From assembly GCF_030936135.1 (NCBI RefSeq), contig NC_082618.1, forward strand, positions 9,335,034 through 9,399,033: a DNA stretch of 64,000 bases, written 5' to 3'. The notes under the pieces are model-generated. The model saw nothing but the letters and a program-made list of their open reading frames with translations, did no database searches and was not told the origin of the DNA. Made by a program: the position numbers and the translations under genes. Position 1 is the stretch's first letter, and every line of letters begins with the position of its first letter. Source of the stretch: Gavia stellata (Eukaryota; Chordata; Aves; Gaviiformes; Gaviidae). Below are positions 1 to 12,250 of the stretch, piece after piece.

Positions 1-3000
1 ACTGTTCATTATCATCTTAAAAATATGTAGGTAGAAGGATGTTCCCTAGTAAAATGTTTTGGGGGAAGTGTTGAATTTTGGATTTGCCTTGTGAAGGGGT
101 GCAAGACCATACAACGTATCCACGAGATTGCTGTTCCTTCACAAGTGCATTCAAGTGACTTTTTAAAACAATATAAACTCTTAATTGTTCCTCAAAGAGC
201 AGCTGTTCCATTCCTCTGATAATTTTTGTTACCCTTTTCTGTACTTTTTCTTGTTCATCTGTGTGTGTACGCGTTGGGAGAGGGGAGGGTGTAAGGAGAT
301 CCAAATCAGAGATAGCATTCAAGTTGCACGCACACTCAGGGTTTATAAAACAGTATAACAACATTCCTGTTTCTAGTAATTACTACCGTTCTATTTGCTT
401 TATTTTCCTTCAGTGAAGAGTAAGCTGGCTTTTTAATAGACCTATTTATTTTTAACTTACAAGATGTTTCTCCCAAGTGGTAATAGTCAGTTCAGAGCCC
501 ACTGTTTTGTATGTGAATTTAGGATGGACAGTTTTTTCCCCATATGCATCCCTTTACGTTCATCTAGAGTATAATTTTGCCTGCCATTTTGCCACCATCA
601 CCCAATAGCATGACATTGTTGCAGCTAACATTATTCTATCATGAGTAAATATAATATTAAGACATGTAATTTAAGAGAAGGTGTATATAGCACTGTTTAA
701 CTTTTAAATGCTTAACAGATCAAAATAATGAAAATAAATTGCTCCTGTGTTAAGTATAGGAGAATGCCCATGAATTTTAAACAACTGGCCTCAATTATCC
801 TTCCTGCTGTGGTGCTTTCATTCAGATAAGCCTGCAGCAAAGCACTTGGCCTAAAGATGTTCATATGCTGTGGGCTCTCCATGGAAACAGTCTTAAACCG
901 TAGAAAACAATTCAATTTTTAAAAGGCTGAATCTCCTTTCCAGTTGGCTCCTAAAATAACTTTTAGTTCAGTCTCACATGTGCTAATTGCAAGTTAACTA
1001 CGCAAAGGCTGAAGGATATTGTTAGAATAATTTTGAGGAGAAAGTTAGGGACAATGTTATAACCGTCATTTCACTTACACTTCAGCTGCTAGTGCTGCCT
1101 TAAAGAATGATCTGTTCCTTCACCACTGATTTTTAATGTCATGGCCCTTTTGGAAAGGTGAGGATTATGAGCTTTATTAAACTCATATTGTGGAATCCTG
1201 CCGTTAGTTAACCTTTCGCATTTTTTTTCAGATGCAGAAATTATAGTTAAGGTTCCTTTTATTTCAAGCTCTTTTGACAGCTGGTGGTCTGGATGTGAAC
1301 AACCTTGTTTGTATTTCCCTGTTCTCTCCAGACAAAACCAATTTTTCTAAAAGGCATAGGAAAGAGAAAGAATCACCATTTTGATTTAGCCATAATTAGC
1401 CTGAATATTAAGCCCAGCAGATGTTTTCAATAGGTATTAAAATTAAATTTGTATTATAAGATAACTTGGAACTGAGTACCAGTTTGTTTTGCATCCTTTT
1501 TTCCTCCATAGCTCTCACATAGTAAATTTTCCTTGAAAAAAGGTTGTATATAAGAAAACAAACCAAATTATTCTGACCATATGTCAGGGATACCCAGCAA
1601 AGTATATTTTGCAAACATGACAGCTTGATCCAAAAGACATTAAAAAGTCTTTCCTGCTTTAGTAATTTTAGGTAGTGAGTACTATTGTGAACAAATTAGA
1701 CATTTTACTGATATGCTGATGACATACAAAACCCCCACTATTCACAGGGTTGGGAACTGGGACAAAAAGATAAGTCAAGACTTTCCTGAATGAATGCCAA
1801 ATCCTTTGTGAACTGTCTGAAATGCCACTAGTGAAATGCCTACATTATGTTGATTCCTTATCACTAAAAGAAACAGCAAATGCTAGACAATTGCTCCAGT
1901 CGTGTTGCCGTGACATGACCTCCTTTGGGTAAATTATTATCTCCTTTTGGAATCAAAATTATTTTTATCTTAATTTTCAAGGGTCCACCTTATTTTAGTC
2001 AATTTGTTTCCTCTTTGTTTATGGCCTGTGCTCTGCTAGCTTCTCACAGTCTGATGTTCCCTTGTGCAGCAGTCTATTCACCTTTCAGACTCTCTGTGCC
2101 CATTGTATTTTCTCTGATCTTGAATGATATTCTGTTTTTTCTCTCGTCCTTTAGCTCTTTCTTCAAGATTAATGTTTCCATCAGCCTTCTGCTGCTGACT
2201 CATTCCTGATCTCTTAACTGACTTGCTCCCACAAACTGTAATATGTCAACCTATGAAAATAATCTACTTGATAGAGAGAATGACCAAGAAAATATATGGA
2301 TAATTAAATAATATCTTATAATTTCCCTTACTGTTCTGTGTCTGTCAGATGTCCTCCCCATGAAGCTTAAAGATTTAGTCTATTTCTGTCTGTATTATTG
2401 CATGTATCCAGCCCCGGGCCTATAGAACTGAGGCAGAGACTGAATTTGCTCTTCTTTTAGAGATGATTGCCCTTTGTTCAGAAGCTGCACAGCTGCTTTC
2501 TTTCCTGACAATTCTGTACATTTTTCTAGTGTTTTTCATCCATGAGTTTTCAAACTCATCATTTATCTCCCTGACTATCCCTGCTCATGTGTATTAAATT
2601 TTGTCTTGAGTTATTTCTTAGCATGGGGAAAAATGGGATTCTGCAATTGATTGATTTACCAAAGAAAGCCTGTAATAAAGCTAAGCACAAGCCTGGGCTT
2701 TCTTGATTTCCTATCCTTGCCACTATGGTTTCTTCCTTTGCCAATGTAAGGCATAGCAAATAAAATTCCAAAGGGTTTCATGGGTTTGGTTACACAAATT
2801 TTAGCATCATTTTTGTAGTGCAGGAATATTGTCTCTCTAGTTACTCTGAGATACTTAGAATCTCCCAGGAAAATTAAATCATGTTGCTTCCTGCTTTTCT
2901 TCCGCAACTGATTTCATGTTTCTATAACTTCAGTTAGATAATTGAGAGAGCTAGATAAATCTGGAAACTGTTGTCAGTCTAAAGTACATGTTGGATCTGG

Positions 3001-6000
3001 GAAAAAAGTGACGGATGATAGGTTTGTGAATCAGAGCGATTCAGTATGCTTTGGTTCTATTGTACAGGTGTCCTGGTAACAAAACAAGGACACAGGGTTG
3101 CAGCTGATGCCATATGGATGTCTACCTGCTTTCAGAGTGGTGCTCTGTCCTCAGAGGTTGCATGGTGGCAGAAGGGACTGCAGGACGAGGAAAATAATTT
3201 ATCTTCACTTAGTAGGTTTTCTCAGTGGTTAGCAACTGAAAACGTCCTCCTGACGAGTACTGTAAGAATGGAAGATAGAAGCCAACATGTTCGATTTCTG
3301 ATAGTTACTGTAGCGGCTGCTACAGCCATCTGGAAAGAGGAATTTCAAGTCTGCAGCAGAATGAGCAGGAGATGGCTGTAGCTGTGAGGAGCCAGAGACA
3401 ATGTCTGACTTCAGGCACCAAAATGTCTTGCAGGATCTCTGCTCCTAAGATACACTGGCCTGTGATTAGACCACTGAGGAGATAAGAGGAAACCTGTATA
3501 GCTGGAGCTGCCCTTTGAATTAGTATTTCATTTTCCAGGACTGTCAGACCAGTGCTTTTCACATGCCCTAAAATTTAAAACACATTGGAAATATTTCAGA
3601 ATCATGAGTATACACAGCCTAATCTGTTTAATTGCTGTCTGACAATATGAAATCAGTTCTGAATGTATATCATTCAGTAAAATAATAATTACCATAGCAA
3701 CACACACTACATCTGAAACATAGCTCTTTCCTACAAAAGCCCAGAAACAGAAAGCCTGAACTCTTCACACAGCTCTAAGAGCAATTAGTGAGGTTTCTTC
3801 CCTTTTTTCAAATCACTGTATTTGAAAGAGGCCAACAGATGTCGAAAGGTAAACAACAATCAAATGTTGTTTCCGTACTTCATTCTTAATTAGGGATAAA
3901 TCAGTGTATTGTATCTTTTATGGCAGAGATTGTAACTGATTTTGTGCACCAAAGATGCACAAAATGTGCAGTGGAGACAGGATATCAGCAGGGATATCAC
4001 CTTGGTGCTTCTTAAATCCTGCTCACACTTGGCCCAAAGGCAAAGACATGTTCTGTGACCATTTCCCCCAGGGTTCTTTGTTGCAATTATCCTCCTCCTG
4101 GCTAAGAATCAGCAGTTAAGCTCCCGAGCAGGCAGCTACCAGGATGTTCAACAGGGTCTTTCACTGCAGGTTAGAATTTTAAACTGTATTTCTTGTAATA
4201 CAGTGGGTCAAATAGAGATGTGACAATATTTTATTGTGTCACTTTCATGTTCATTAATATATAGAGACTTGGTTTCGTGTGTGTGTTGCTAAAGAATATC
4301 GAAAAAGCAAAGGGTGGCTTTCTGTGGGTATCCTCACAAAATGAGATAAAATGCTTTCTTTCGAAAAATCACACAGATTTTCCTTTACCTGGATTTTTTT
4401 CCCCAAAAAGTCCTATTAGATCCTGATAAGATCCATGTTTCTATTTCTAAGTTTTACTTCTCTATGAAGAACACTAGTGAGTTTGACAGGTATTTGGAGC
4501 TAAAGGTGTGTGCAACTCATGGAATCAGCAAGCCAAAGTTAATCCTAGTAATTTAGTGCAGTTCAGTCACTTTCTATAATTACAGTGGTAACATCTGTGT
4601 GAATATTGCTTGATTTTGTTTATGCATGTACATGTGTATATGCATGAAGAGTTTAGTGTTTTTTCTTAATGGATACCGTTATTGTCAGCACAGTTCAGAT
4701 GCCTGAGTTCAGAGTTCTGTCATAAAATGATTTAAAAATTTGGTCTAAGAAAGAATAAAAACCCAGCAGTGGTCTTAGGTGCGTAGTTTGTTCCCTTCTG
4801 TAGTTTAAAATGACAGAAGCAAGGATGAAGAGACTTTGGCCTGCAGGGAGTAAAAAAACTACTGAGCTGGGTGAATGATAGATGGCTATACTAAAAATGG
4901 TTTTCTTTCCAGAATGAATTTAGTAGTCATTGGGTCCATAATGTAAACTCTGTGGTCTATTGCCCTTGGGGTTTTTTGGTGTTTTGTTTTGGTGAGGAAG
5001 AGAAACTATTTTCAAAGATTAGCTTATTTACAAAAGTGCTTATTGGATGTGCAGTTGATTTCCTGCCTGTTATTCCATCAGCAGCAGTAATTTTTCAATA
5101 GGTGCAGTCAGGATATTTGACCAAAAGCCATAGTGCTAAAGCCATTGAGGATTCACTTAGATTCTTCCTCTCAAAGATTTTGGAGTGATGACAAACCCTC
5201 TATCATAGTGTCTCATTGTTAATTTACATAAGCATATGATCATTGCTACAAGTAAAAAAATCTGTTTTCTTCTCTCTGACGTGGTGGAACGGTGTTTTCA
5301 ATTAGATCCAAAGATGCATGCACCTGCTGTCCTTCTGTAGAGAAAGTGCCAATTTTCTGTGCTCTTCAGTAAAGGATCCGTCATGAACCCTTGCCCCATT
5401 TTCATTGAGAAGTTCCATGATACCTGACCAATGTAGATTATCCAGGTACATAAGAACATTATGTCATTAGCACGAGTGATTGGTACCATTTCATTAAGCA
5501 TTACCTAAAGAGAGAATGAGGATTTTAAAGCCAAATTTTGCTAATCAGTTATATGTGTACAATTAGTTACCATTATTTCTTGATGTAACCTAGGACTGTG
5601 TCAGGAAATATTTTAAATTAACTTTTTTATGTGCAAAGGACTATAGACTAACAGATAATATCAATTTTTACATTTTGTTCTGCATGTTCAGAGTAGCTCC
5701 ATATAAAACAACTTAACCAATTTTTAATAAGTAATTTATGTTCAGAGGATGGAATTATTTCTTTGGCTACCTGCTCAATGTGTATGAAATACAAATACAA
5801 ATGTGGGGAAGGAACAAAGAACTATTTTTCTCCAAATAAATGAAGAATCATGTCCTTTTTCACCACTCTGTTGATTACTTAAAACAGCAAGTGTCTGAAG
5901 TTACTGTATTTTCAGCAAACTAGTTCTTCATGTGTGTGACAATACCAGCTTGATAACTCCACTTGTTTTTTTATTCCTTGTCCTATTTATTATTTTGTTA

Positions 6001-9000
6001 CAGTGGATTTCAAATTTTTATCTGTGTTTCTGTGGGGAAGAATTTGTAGTTTTCAGTTGCTTAGATCCACAGCAGCAACAAAATCCTTTGGAAGGACTTT
6101 TTCCGGGAAGCAAGAACATGTTTATATTTGCAGTTTAAATTGCTTCTTTATTCACTTTTCTTTTTCCTAGCCTGTGCTTTCTGTGTTTCCATAACAACAG
6201 AAAAACTCTTTCTATAGTGCCTTAGTATTTTTTGAGCAAAATACTCATTTTGTTTCCCCTCTTTTCTCTCTTTTTTTGGATTGATATTGAAATGAGTACA
6301 AATTGGAACCGATAGTGGGAAGAACAGTTCTCTTTTCTCTTAGTGAGGTATTCATAGGTCAAGATTGCTTCTGACTTGCTGTAATCAAATAAATTTTTTC
6401 CGGGGAACATGCCCGCAATCTTCACATTTTCCACAAGTTTTTGTCTTATTATTCTGTAGACATATATCATAGCAGTTCAGTCTCCAGCCAGAGAGCACTG
6501 AGAAGAGCTTGCCATCACCTCTCTGAGCTTTGGCAGGAGGTGATGGCTTGGGAAAGACACGGTAGGCTGAAGAACACTCTCTGCTCATTAAGTCGTATTC
6601 TTAACAGTCAGATTGGCCATGCCTTGGTATCAGCGGCAGGTTTCAGCGGATGCACCTTTTGGCAGTGCTTTCTGATTAAAAGGGCTTAATTTTATTATTT
6701 TTAACTACACTTGTCAGTTTGAAAGCATTAATTTAATTTTTTTATGTGTATATGTCTCTAGGGAGATTATTTGTGACATGAAGGATAGAACACAGAGAAA
6801 TTTCATGGCTTTTCATTGATTTCCACCCCCCCAAGCTATCCTCTATTGCTATTTCTGCTTTAAATTTATTTAAACCTTAGATTTGTTAGACATAATTAAA
6901 TTTATGTAGCAACTTTTTATTTCAGCTGGAGAATCATACAGTAATTGTGAACAGAGAGCAATACCATCTTGAAGTCACTAGATTATAATTGTATTGTTTT
7001 TTTGATATTAAATAATTCATCTAGAAAAGTAGTAGTAAAGAGATTTAGTAATGTTTTGGTGATACTTTGATCGTAAAGAGCTGATCCTGTTTATTAAAGG
7101 TAACTTTTTAGAATTTCAGCACATAGGGGATCAGTGTTGCTCATGTATTTTGAATGCTGATAGTCTTTAAATGAGCAGGGTACCTGCTGAAAATTCAAGA
7201 CTGTTTCCTCTCATGTTGAGGCCTAATTCAAGTTCAGTCACCGTTGACAGAAGTACTCTCTTTGCAATTCCCTCACTTTTGATATAAAACATTAGAAAAA
7301 TAGAATAGTTGACAGTATATAATTCTGAGTTAATTTTTTGATAGTGTTCAAATCAGCTTTAATGTTTATCTTCTATCCCATAGTGTCTGTTTTGTACCAT
7401 ATCTTTGATAAGGAAAAAAAGCAGTTAGTAAGCATAAACTTACCAGTCAGAAAGCTGATTGGGAAGGCTATGTTGTTATGGGCGTATTTTTTTCTGATGT
7501 TTGTGCATAGCTCTTGCTTTTTATTTTTTAAATATTCCTCATAAAACTACCAAAGTGTTAAACCAAAGGTATTTATAGTAGCTGAAAGAGTTTTGTACCA
7601 ACAGATTTTTGTGGGTGCAAATTCTAATACATGAGCAGATGGTAGCACCTGCCAAGTTACAGATGCATGTATCCCTTTGTGCAAAAACCAAGTCCTATTG
7701 TGTTTCTAAAGACTGATTGCTGAGCGTTTACTTCCAAAAAACATTGTAATAGCCACAGTAAATACAAATAGTAGAGAGAAAAGGCTAGTCATTTTTGAAT
7801 ATTACTTGGGAAGATGTATGCTGTGTATGAAGGTTACTACAAAGAAAGGCCAGTTCATTTTCTGTCCGCTTTGTTCTCATTTTGTGTGTCAAAGCTGTAA
7901 AACCATGCTGTTAAACTGTGAGTATATTGAAGTCTTTTGGTTTAACAAGATGCATTGAAAGGTTTCACTGGATGCAGATCTTATTTCATGTGGTGTTAAA
8001 ATGTTTCCTTTCTTTCAGTTCCACAAAATTTGGCATAGTTGTTATTGAAGACTTCTCCACTGGACTTTGGCACTGATCATTATTCCTTACTCCATTTTAT
8101 TTTCCACTTTCACTAGCTTCATTAAGTATCTCTAGATGAGGATTAAAAAGATGGGTTGGAGGTCACATCATCCTCACCAACTTGTAATTATGTCCCTATT
8201 ATCTCTAAAATCAAGACTGATCTTATTAAGTAAGGAGATTTCCCTCCCACTCCCTTGGGCATGCTAACCTGATTAGCACAAGGTCATTCTCAAATTCTTT
8301 AAGTTGCTTGAACTACTTGTTTTTTGCCGTATCTTAACAAATATGTCGCTTTCCATCCTGTGCAAGTAGGTTGCCCATTATGTCACACTTCTAAGTTCTG
8401 TATACTTTGCTGTGTATGTTGGCCTCATATCTTGAAGATCAATGTAATACACTGCAATCTCCAGTTTTATGAGTGGCCCTTCAGATTAGCCTTCACATGG
8501 ATCATGAATCCTGGAGCAGAATTGCTCTGCCTTGTCCTGGCTGCATTCCAAGACAGTTTTATTCTCCATGTTATTTTTCTTTATTTCCTTACTAACAACA
8601 GCAAAGCATCTAGGTATATTAATCAGCCTTGCAGAGTTCAGAGAGTTACTTAGCTACCAGGGCATCCTGGCAGACATCTCAGTAGAATTTCAAGGCACTG
8701 GATTTCAATTGTTTTAGATCTCTGCTCTTAATCTTTTTTTGTTTTGTGTTGTTCTTGCAGAGAATCGTGAGAAACTACTGCCTTTGGGTCATTTGGTCTA
8801 CACTTTCTGTGCTGCTTCATGCATTGTATATTAAGCAGCATGGAAATCACTCTTAAGCTCAATACTGTGTCTAGTTCTCCAGCATACAACTTAAATACAG
8901 ACTCCAATAGGTCTGCAGGAAAGGCTACCCTTCAAGGTATGAAATTCCTGTCCAAGGGAAGAACAGCAACACCAAGTATGTTCTTTGATATTTATCGGGT

Positions 9001-9677
9001 AATTGAATACTGCTCCTCTCTTCAGGAAGCTCTCCAATAAATTCAGCCTAGAAAGTGTCAACAAAACTATTGTCTGCCACTGGACTGTAAATCTTCTTGA
9101 CATCCAAGTCATAGTCAGTAAGCTTTTTCAGTATGTAGTAGTACATTTTAAGGTGTTGGGCAATCAGCTGGAAGCAAATTATTAAGAAAAAATTAAGACT
9201 GGTTTTGCCTTTTGTATTGCTAACTGTTGCCTTAAACTGTAGGCGTCTGTGTGAATGTGAAACGTCCTAGGCTAAAGCGCTGGCAATTTACCTGTCTCTG
9301 CATGACATTAGTAATTATTGATCAGCAGATGCAATACGAACAATTCTGTGCTGTTTTAGAAATAATGTAGGCGTTGGATGCATTTACAGTAATTACGTAT
9401 TTACAGCTAAAATCAGAACTGAAAGAAGAAGGATACAGGATCCTGTTCACAAAATGTCATGCCCTCCTCTTTTGTGTTTGAAATATAAAGCAAATATTCT
9501 TCTTGTAATCCACATGCACCAGGCATATATGCAGTTTGTATAATATATGCATTGCATATTTCCAACATCCCAGTGGAGGAGTCTGTTTGCTATTTTTTGT
9601 TTGTGATTTCAGTTCACAAGTAACAAGTCTTTCTGGAAACAGTAAGAGAGAATTTTTCAGGAATCCACATAGCCTTT
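1..9677 (+). other. PPM1E: PPM1E intron 1, left part
   Basis: AT-rich sequence without a supported exon or RNA gene. Only the CR1-like fragment at 205-620 is recognised. Short ORFs (for example 3046-3381 and 8324-8653) show no domain, no conserved-looking codon pattern and no family resemblance. A - strand ORF at 5298-5501 has splice-like borders but no recognised product. Confidence 0.75.
205..620 (-). mobile_element. Ancient CR1/L3-like LINE fragment
   Basis: The + strand reads as the reverse complement of the CR1-like LINE of amniotes. Phrases I recognise are cctctgataatttttgttac, gtggtaatagtcagttcaga, actgttttgtatgtgaattt and gaattttgcctgccattttg-like text (about 570-592). Many substitutions show great age. 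No reading frame survives. Edges are approximate. Confidence 0.65.
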
Positions 9678-10233
9678 TGTCATGGTTTAACCCTAGCCAG
9701 CAACTGAGCACCACACAGCCACTCGCTCGCTCCCTCCCAGTGGGATGGGGGAGAGAACTGGGAAAAAGGTAAAACTTGTGGGTTGAGATCAAAACAATTT
9801 AATAGGACAGAAAAGGAAGAAAATAATAATAACGATAAAAGAATATACAAGACAAGTGACACACAATGCAATTGCTCGTCACCAGACCAATGTCCAGCCA
9901 CCTCCCAAGCACCAGCCGTGCCCCCCTCCGGCCAGCTCCCCTCACTTTGTTTTTTTTTGTTCAGCATGATGTCATATGGTATGGCACATCCCTTTGGCCA
10001 GTTTGGGTCACCGGTACTGGCTGTGTCCCCTCTCAGCCTCTTGTGTACCTCCAGCTCCTCGCCGGCAGGCCAGTGTGAGAAGCTGGAAAGTCCTTGGCTT
10101 ACTGTAAGCACTGCTCAGCAACAACTAAAACATCAGTGTGTTATCAACATTATTCTCATTCTAAATCCAAAAACAGTACTCTATACCAGCTACTAGGAAG
10201 AAAATTAACTCTATCCCAGCCAAAACCAGGACA
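9678..10233 (-). mobile_element. Solitary LTR of an avian endogenous retrovirus, antisense to PPM1E
   Basis: A 556-base element starts TGTCATGGTTTAAC and ends AACCAGGACA, with terminal inverted repeats (TGTC.TGGTTT on both strands). On the - strand it reads tgtcctggttttggctggga, a 5' end I recognise from an LTR family common in neoavian genomes. An ATTAAA poly(A) signal on that strand (+ 9798-9803) sets the orientation. The usual TATA region seems degraded into a T/A run (about 9949-9960). The flanks gccttt (9672-9677) and gctttt (10234-10239) differ by one base and may be a 6-base target duplication. No internal retroviral coding sequence is present, so this is a recombination product. Family class is from memory and unverified. 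Confidence 0.85.
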
Positions 10234-12187
10234 GCTTTTGTGACTCCTTATACTCAGACAGACTTTGCACCACTGGAGCCTTGTCTGTGCCTGAGGTAGG
10301 CAAGGATATGAGTTTCACCAGGCTCTGCAAAGCCGTGCTGTTTATGGGAGAAGTGGTTTCTAATAAGCATTAGGATATAATTCATTCTTTTCTAATCCTC
10401 ACAGGGAATAAACAGTTCACTTCAGTAATTCATTATAATGATATTATATTTTAAATTATGGTACGATAATAATAAATACATTGCTGCATAGTATAAAGGG
10501 GGAGTTTTGAAATAAAATTATCTTCTCTAGAAGTCAATTTTTGTGTTGCCTAGTTGTCTGATCTCCGTTTTATGTATGATTGTGACTAGAGCTCCTAATT
10601 TCTATTTCCAGTCTTACAGATATCTGTGCTTTGGGGGCAAGATTACACATGGCCTAATTCTGCAAGGTGCTGAGATAGCTCAGCTATTTATGTTGTTTTG
10701 GAGAAATCGACATGTTCATCACTGGTTTTATTTGCTGTTTTTATTGTATGAGAAACTTTTGTAGAGAAAGATGAGAATATTTAGCTGTTACATTTTTCAC
10801 ATGTATTCGGGCATCAGAGCTGGACACTGGCTGTTTCCAGCTGCCTGACATGCTTTGTTGTACAGGAAATTCTAAGTCAGGTTCTTGGTGCTCTCCTGTA
10901 TTGGTAAATTTTAGACAAATTTAGAGTACGAAGGTGGTATCTCTTGAGATCAAAGATCTCATTTATAAAGACTTGTTGTGCCCTTGTTGTTCCAGTGCAA
11001 AATTTGGGAAGAGGAGGAGGTGTGTGTGCATGGGGGGAATGTGAGACTCTCACTGCCTTTAATCAAATTGTTGCTCATTTTATAGTTTTGCCCTGTAATG
11101 TGTGTTTTATACCAGAGATTATTCAGCTCTTGAGCCTGCCGGACTCTGACATTTGTCATTATATTAAAAGCTTATTCAAAGGCAGCAAATAAAACACTTT
11201 TTCTTATGAGTGAAATTCAGACAGACAAATCCAGCTGTTGCATGTAAAAATAGCTACAGAAGTCCTCAAAAGGAAAAAGGTTTTCACACGTTGATATAGC
11301 AACAGAAATTCAGTAGAACTTTAAGATTAGATATTGTTTATTTTTTAAAAAATTCCATTAAAAAAGGCATCCCAAATAATTTGCTTTTTAAAGAAGCACT
11401 CAGATTTAATAGGAAGAAATTATGCAGCATGTAATTAATTCCAATTTACAGGTTATATCTACCACTTTTGCATGATATAAACTATGATGTAAACTTTTTT
11501 TAGTAAGTGGTCTAGTGTCAGTTTGAAATATGCTTCATGTTACCTGTATGGCATTTTGTAGATCTCTTGATGTGGGACGATTCCTACATTATACACTAAT
11601 TGTTAACACACACATATGAAATTGTATAATCACATTTTTCACAGAAACAGTTGTGTTGTGGCTGAAAGTTTGGAAATACGATGAGAAATTTATGCAGATA
11701 CTTCATTTTTCAGGCCTAGTATTCTGACTTGAAAACATAAATATTTCTCCTATGATTAATGGATTTCTTTAGCAAGTGTCAAATCAGCCCATTCTCTGCT
11801 TTGCAGCTGCTTTTGCATTGAGTGCAATTTGTATTCTGTGTATTGCCCCATGGTTCCTTTCCCTAAGTTTAGGGGATTGACATATGTGGCAGCAAGACTA
11901 ATATTTCATTAGAAAAGTTTACCATTCTGAGTGCTTCTTATTTTTACCATCATTTTGATATGTTTTAGGCCTCTGTTTGAAAGTTGCTGTCTCCCTTTTT
12001 TGCCCTACGTTTCTTTGTGGTTTGTTATCTGTCCTAATTTCATAATAATATAAACAATTTTTAAATAGAAATCTACCCCCCAAGCTGTGGAACTAACCTG
12101 AGTGGCAAATCATTATCTTTTCATGCAATTAATATTTAACTTCTCTTGCCCTTCTTTCCTCTCCTTTTGACTGACAATTTAAATATT

Positions 12188-12250
12188 TAAATTGTAGGCT
12201 CTTTGGGTCAGGGAGCATTTCTGCTGTGTGCAGTAGCCATCATTTCAAGT
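12188..12250. repeat. Possible ancient repeat remnant (attgtaggctctttgggtca)
   Basis: The phrase attgtaggctctttgggtca plus gggagc resembles the agattgtaagctctttgggg-cagggacc motif that recurs in sauropsid introns. It is short and unclassified. Confidence 0.3.

Noticed and set aside
3046..3381. 111-codon + strand ORF in intron 1
   Set aside because: No recognised domain, and the overlapping ORF on the other strand (3320-3562) is equally open at its end. The length is within chance for 36 kb of intron.
9680..10111. 143-codon - strand ORF
   Set aside because: It lies wholly inside the solo LTR. LTRs of this kind are non-coding, and the opposite strand is open over the same bases.
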